Source: Rhizosphaericola sp047606825
GTDB lineage: Bacteria; Bacteroidota; Bacteroidia; Chitinophagales; Chitinophagaceae
Assembly (NCBI GenBank): GCA_047606825.1
Contig: JASGDY010000038.1
Location: 1-47,747, forward strand
Reading direction: 5' to 3'
Length of the DNA stretch: 47,747 nucleotides
The translations under genes were made by a program, and so were the position numbers. Positions 44,036 to 47,747 of this stretch are shown piece after piece (within the stretch, counting starts at the first letter, position 1; each line of letters starts with the position of its first letter). The notes under the pieces are model-generated. The model had not been told where the DNA came from. It made no database searches and was given only the letters and a program-made list of their open reading frames with translations.

Positions 44036-45379
44036 ATGGCGGAACGCGGCAAAGAATTGGCAAAAGGCTTGGACGGGGTGGTCATCCTGTTGTACGCACT
44101 GTTGATATCCACAGGTATCCTCTGCATCTTCATGGTCGAATACAAAAGCGACATCAATGTATTTGAATCCTTTGTCTCCGGAAAGACCGATTACAGCAAG
44201 CAATTGATATTTACCGGTATCTGCGCTGTGGTGGCGACTTTCATATTGCTGAGCGACAGTAAGCTGTACACGGCAATGGCCAACCTTTCGTATCTGATGG
44301 GTATATTGCTCATGCTGCTGACGTTTGTCATCGGGAAAAATGTCAACGGCTCCAGAAGCTGGATTCCATTGGGCGGCGGCTTTAACCTGCAACCTGCCGA
44401 GCTTTGTAAAATATTCACGTCCCTTGCCTTGGCCAAATATCTTTCCATGCAGGATCTGGACTTTACCAAACTCAAGTCGCAGTTGATTGCCTGTGCGATT
44501 GCGCTTGGCCCTGCCGCGCTTTCCATTTTACAGAATGAAACGGGGTTAGCGTTGGTGTATTTCAGTTTTTTCATCGTGATGTTCCGGGAAGGGCTGCCCG
44601 GATGGATTTTGATATTGGGATTTTCCTTTGCGGCACTGGTCGTGGCGACACTGCTTGTGGAGCCCAATACGCTCGCGATTATATTGACGCTGGTTGCGGC
44701 AGTGGCTGTGTATATCCTGCGCAAACAAATAAAACGTAGCAGCGCGTTGCTTGTTTTCATTATTGCGATATGGGTGGGCTGTGTAGGCATCCAGCGTTTC
44801 GTGGTGCCTTATATTTTCAACAATGTATTCCAGTGTTACCAGTCAACGCGTATCTATGCGATGGTCGGGAAGGAGTACGACTGTAGCCATAACAGAAGTA
44901 CACAAAAGCGTGAATCTGAGGACAAAAAAGTTGCCAAGCCCGACGACTACAACGTGCGCCAGAGCAAGATAGCCATCGGGTCGGGTAGGTGGTTCGGGCG
45001 TGGTTTCCTCAAAGGGACGCAGACGCGCGGGAAATATGTGCCCGAGCAACAGACGGATTTTATCTTTACCTCCATCGGCGAAGCGTTTGGCTTTGTCGGT
45101 AGCTTTGGTTTTCTGTTGCTGTACATTGCGCTTCTGTATCGCATCATCTGGATAGCGGAACGGCAACGCAGCACTTTCAGCCGTGTATATGCCTATTGTG
45201 TCGCCTCGATCATCTTTTTCCATGTCATGGTCAATGTGTGCATGACCATTGGTCTGTTTCCGATTGTTGGCATCCCATTGCCGTTGGTCAGCTACGGCGG
45301 TTCATCCCTGTTGACGTTTACCGTTTTGATTTTCATATTGGTACGCTTGGACATGGATCGCAACAAGATTTTGAGGTAA
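44036..45379 (+). CDS. rodA: Rod-shape-determining protein RodA (SEDS glycosyltransferase)
   Basis: A 447-aa SEDS-family polymerase that extends peptidoglycan glycan chains with PBP2. About ten transmembrane helices are visible. The signature loop IGSGRWFGRGFLKGTQT with VPEQQTDFIFTSIGE contains the conserved Asp needed for polymerisation. The C-terminal PLVSYGGSSLL is the family motif. A hydrophilic insertion at about 279-303 (YDCSHNRSTQKRESEDKK) precedes the signature loop and makes it longer than E. coli RodA (370 aa). It is probably translated from the mrdA transcript. Confidence 0.96.
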   Translation: MAERGKELAKGLDGVVILLYALLISTGILCIFMVEYKSDINVFESFVSGKTDYSKQLIFTGICAVVATFILLSDSKLYTAMANLSYLMGILLMLLTFVIGKNVNGSRSWIPLGGGFNLQPAELCKIFTSLALAKYLSMQDLDFTKLKSQLIACAIALGPAALSILQNETGLALVYFSFFIVMFREGLPGWILILGFSFAALVVATLLVEPNTLAIILTLVAAVAVYILRKQIKRSSALLVFIIAIWVGCVGIQRFVVPYIFNNVFQCYQSTRIYAMVGKEYDCSHNRSTQKRESEDKKVAKPDDYNVRQSKIAIGSGRWFGRGFLKGTQTRGKYVPEQQTDFIFTSIGEAFGFVGSFGFLLLYIALLYRIIWIAERQRSTFSRVYAYCVASIIFFHVMVNVCMTIGLFPIVGIPLPLVSYGGSSLLTFTVLIFILVRLDMDRNKILR

Positions 45380-45424
45380 AAAATGGCAAATCTTTATTTC
45401 TTACGCAATTCAACAGATTGGTCG

Positions 45425-45451
45425 CTGGCGCACCCGTTTCGCGTGCGCCAG
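45425..45451. repeat. CTGGCGCAC/GTGCGCCAG hairpin
   Basis: Perfect 9-bp arms CTGGCGCAC (45425-45433) and GTGCGCCAG (45443-45451), 45 bp after the rodA stop. The same core appears inside the element at 5651-5715. It may end the mrdA-rodA transcript, but no T-run follows. Confidence 0.6.
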
Positions 45452-45637
45452 TGGCTTGCCAATTCGGATCCTACGCCGTTTGACTTGTTCCGGAGGGCAG
45501 GTCGGACTACAGATGAAAAGGATGTATAAATCCTTATTTATCAAACCTTCCGAATGTTGGCCGAGCACATCCCGAAGCGCGTAAAATGTACACAACTTCC
45601 AAAAAATAAAAATATTAGGACAGAAAGAATGCAAGGC

Positions 45638-45645
45638 TATCTTTG
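45638..45645 (+). promoter_or_regulatory. Probable promoter of adk
   Basis: TATCTTTG is a consensus -7 box. TTAG (45615-45618) lies exactly 19 bases upstream as a -33-like element. The leader to the adk ATG would be about 15 nt. Confidence 0.5.
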
Positions 45646-45665
45646 CACCTCACAATTTTTTTTGC

Positions 45666-46241
45666 ATGTTTAATCTGATACTGTTCGGACCTCCAGGAAG
45701 TGGGAAGGGAACCCAAAGTGAAAATATTATAGCCAAATATGGTCTGGTGCATATCAGTACCGGAGATTTGCTGCGTGTGCAGATTTCGGCAGGAACGCCG
45801 TTGGGTTTGGAAGCCAAATCCATTATGGAAAAAGGACAGTTAGTTCCCGACAACGTCGTCATCGGTATGATCAACGACGTGATGTCCTACAACAAAGATG
45901 CGAAAGGATTCCTTTTTGACGGGTTTCCCCGCACCGTTGCACAGGCCGAAGCGCTGGACCAACTATTGTCGGAAAACGGCGAAAAAGTCAACTTGATGAT
46001 TTCGCTGAAAGTCGATGAAGATGAATTGGTCAAGAGATTGCTCAACCGCGGTTTGACAAGTGGCCGCGCCGACGACCGCAACGAAGAAGTGGTACGCGCC
46101 CGTATCCAGGAATACAACAATAAAACGACTGCCGTCGCCGACTATTACAAAAAACACGACAAAGTGGACGAGATTGCCGGTGTCGGCACCATCGAGGATA
46201 TTTTCCAAAATATCAGCAAGTCCATCGATGCACACCAATAG
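45666..46241 (+). CDS. adk: Adenylate kinase
   Basis: A 191-aa kinase converting ATP and AMP to two ADP. The P-loop GPPGSGKGT is at residues 8-16. HISTGDLLR and FDGFPRT are the AMP-binding segments. The LID is short, so it is the short form without the zinc-binding extension. It has its own promoter and a convergent neighbour only 10 bp away. Confidence 0.97.
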   Translation: MFNLILFGPPGSGKGTQSENIIAKYGLVHISTGDLLRVQISAGTPLGLEAKSIMEKGQLVPDNVVIGMINDVMSYNKDAKGFLFDGFPRTVAQAEALDQLLSENGEKVNLMISLKVDEDELVKRLLNRGLTSGRADDRNEEVVRARIQEYNNKTTAVADYYKKHDKVDEIAGVGTIEDIFQNISKSIDAHQ

Positions 46242-46251
46242 ACGCTCCCTC

Positions 46252-47550
46252 CTACATATTTTCAAACGCGGCAATATACGGTTCGATCTCCAGGACGTCC
46301 ACCGGTCTTGCGTCGTCTGAAAGATTGATGACATACAAAAGCCCGCGCCGCTCGGCAGTGCGGTTAAACGTGTTGACCAGGCCCAACTGGTCGCTTTTGG
46401 AGAGGGAACCGTCTTCGGGGTTCCAGGATTCATTGGCACACAGGCATCCGTCCGTCGGTGCGAGCGGATAGAATTTTTCCTTGTCAAAATATTTGCTTTC
46501 GATGGTTGTGCCGTGCATGATGATGGCCGATCGTCCGCATTTTCCTGCATAGAACGCTTCCATCATGGGCATATAGTTGCGCCAGCTAGCCGGCAGTAAC
46601 TGTACATAGTTGTACAATGGTGGCTGCATGGAGTCATAGCCCATGAACCAGTACACGTACTCCCGTTCAAAAGGAAGGATGGTTTGGATATTGGGTGTGG
46701 GGCCAATCAGCAGGTTTCTGGAAATATCCGTCCCGTTGATACTGAACACGCCCTGCGGTGTATTGCCGTTGGTCAGAAAATAAGGAAGGTTGGTCGCCGC
46801 CCTGGCCAATTGGTGGAATACCAGTAGCTTTCCATTGGGGTCACGGGCAAATGTGCCGTCTTCCAGTTGCACGACTGCCAACCCTGCATAGTCGCGGCTC
46901 CACCTTTGGAAAGAGTAGACCGTCTTGATATGTCGGCTCTTCTCCCATACGAAAAGGTCGATTAGATTGGGTGTCTGCCTGTTTTTTTGGACGTTGTGGC
47001 TGGCAATGTATTTGCGTAGCTCAACTAATACAGGCAAGGTGTCCGCACCGGGAATCCGGTTGGCATTTTGCGTAATTTTTCTTTGGAGGGCATAGTCCGG
47101 TTGGATGCGGAACAGGTATGCTGCCGTGATGGCAAACAGCTTGGGGTCGCGTTCCGTCTGGAAGATTACCGTCACCGCCGCCTTGTACTCCGTCGGGTAA
47201 AGACTGTATATGGCCGCCAGCATGGCTCTCTTGGCAGAAAAGGAGAGTGTGTTGTAACCCGCGACCATTTTGTTCAAGCCACTTTTTACATATTCGTTGC
47301 GGATCATGAACTGGGTCGCCGAAAGGCAGGAAGATTCAAAAGCATCCTCCGAATCCTCGTCCAAATCAGACGAAAATATTTCGGCAATGGTATTTTCCTG
47401 CAAATATTTGTCAAATCTGTCTCGTCTTTCCTGCTTGGCAAAATCAGTGCGGATGACCGCGATATTGTCCTGCTGCGCATACAGTGGGTTCACCAGTGCA
47501 GCGACAGTCCCTGCAAGTACAAAAGGACAACAGCTTTTTAACCATTTCAT
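46252..47550 (-). CDS. Secreted murein L,D-transpeptidase-like protein
   Basis: A 432-aa exported protein with a signal peptide ending near LYAQQ (residues 23-27). The N-terminal ~200 residues are helical. The C-terminal half has strands and a motif like the YkuD/L,D-transpeptidase catalytic site: MHGT-x(16)-TDGCLC, in place of the usual S-H-G-C-x-(N/R). The assignment is therefore tentative. Enzymes of this fold make 3-3 cross-links or attach lipoproteins to peptidoglycan. The start is ATG 47550, which gives the best signal sequence. It is convergent with adk. Confidence 0.6.
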   Translation of the reverse strand: MKWLKSCCPFVLAGTVAALVNPLYAQQDNIAVIRTDFAKQERRDRFDKYLQENTIAEIFSSDLDEDSEDAFESSCLSATQFMIRNEYVKSGLNKMVAGYNTLSFSAKRAMLAAIYSLYPTEYKAAVTVIFQTERDPKLFAITAAYLFRIQPDYALQRKITQNANRIPGADTLPVLVELRKYIASHNVQKNRQTPNLIDLFVWEKSRHIKTVYSFQRWSRDYAGLAVVQLEDGTFARDPNGKLLVFHQLARAATNLPYFLTNGNTPQGVFSINGTDISRNLLIGPTPNIQTILPFEREYVYWFMGYDSMQPPLYNYVQLLPASWRNYMPMMEAFYAGKCGRSAIIMHGTTIESKYFDKEKFYPLAPTDGCLCANESWNPEDGSLSKSDQLGLVNTFNRTAERRGLLYVINLSDDARPVDVLEIEPYIAAFENM

Positions 47551-47747
47551 GTCGCAAAGTAACAAGAAAAATAATAAGTGGGGGAGCGGCAACAAAACCA
47601 TACAGGGCAAACGCATCTAAATTTTCCTATTGTGAAAAAACATCATGAATGCGGTGAACCGTTCGACTACGGCTGCGGGAACGTCTCTTGCTGGCTGTTG
47701 AAACTATTATAGGATTCCAACTGCTCCGCAGAAAACACCGCTCCCCC

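Noticed and set aside
47650..47720. tRNA-like T-loop sequence (GTTCGAC) near the right end
   Set aside because: No acceptor stem or anticodon arm can be formed around it.

Overview
This window is a chromosomal segment of a Bacteroidota bacterium, most likely from the Chitinophagales/Chitinophagaceae side of the phylum (the family is an inference). The evidence is a T9SS type-B C-terminal sorting domain, many promoter -7 boxes of the Bacteroidota form TAnnTTTG, almost no Shine-Dalgarno sequences but A-rich leaders, ribosomal protein THX, a bacillithiol-type BshB1, a front-end desaturase, and DUF4286 and GYF_2 proteins. Most of it is core chromosome. I see no integrase, transposase, phage gene, CRISPR array, restriction system or tRNA.

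Layout. 1-175: end of an rRNA operon (5S rRNA and terminator). 301-9704: GHL10 glycosidase-like protein, M1 peptidase, sigma-54 (rpoN), PAP2-like membrane protein, CPA1 Na+/H+ antiporter and YifB AAA+ protein. 10158-13996: PH-domain membrane protein, secreted HMA protein, LOG protein, exonuclease III, DUF4286, HU and THX. 14309-18031: esterase and methyltransferase (overlapping by one base), BshB1 and desaturase. 18130-22829 (minus): recN, aspS and a PfkB kinase. 23053-25079: cytochrome c, tadA, Mn-type SOD and YegP. 25440-28207 (minus): clpP-clpP-clpX. 28406-29845 (minus): GYF_2 protein. 30197-35774: gyrA, a secreted helical protein, a small secreted repeat protein (minus) and an OmpA lipoprotein. 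35880-41646: two glycosyltransferase genes, one a tandem fusion, then a LamG/PKD T9SS substrate and a GNAT. 41904-47550: mrdA-rodA, adk and an L,D-transpeptidase-like protein.

How the genes fit together. Cell-wall functions cluster: mrdA-rodA are the elongasome synthase pair, with the L,D-transpeptidase-like protein, the GHL10 protein and the OmpA lipoprotein also acting on peptidoglycan. The clp cluster encodes a complete protease with two active-looking peptidase paralogues. Oxidative and thiol stress is covered by SOD, BshB1 and YegP, and DNA maintenance by gyrA, recN, xth and HU.

The most unusual content lies between genes. There are several families of dispersed hairpin repeats: ends TTCTCCGC/GCGGAGAA (four copies), GTAGGG/CCCTAC (two) and AAGCCrCGAATGCAC (two). 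A mosaic of small palindromes lies at 38955-39152, two perfect inverted repeats of 28-29 bp occur at gene ends, and a wobble-compatible inverted repeat lies at 10812-10891. A sharp drop in G+C begins inside the glycosyltransferase at about 38220 and continues through the mosaic repeat. I found no gene set that I would call a new multi-gene system; the repeat families and this composition boundary are the best leads.
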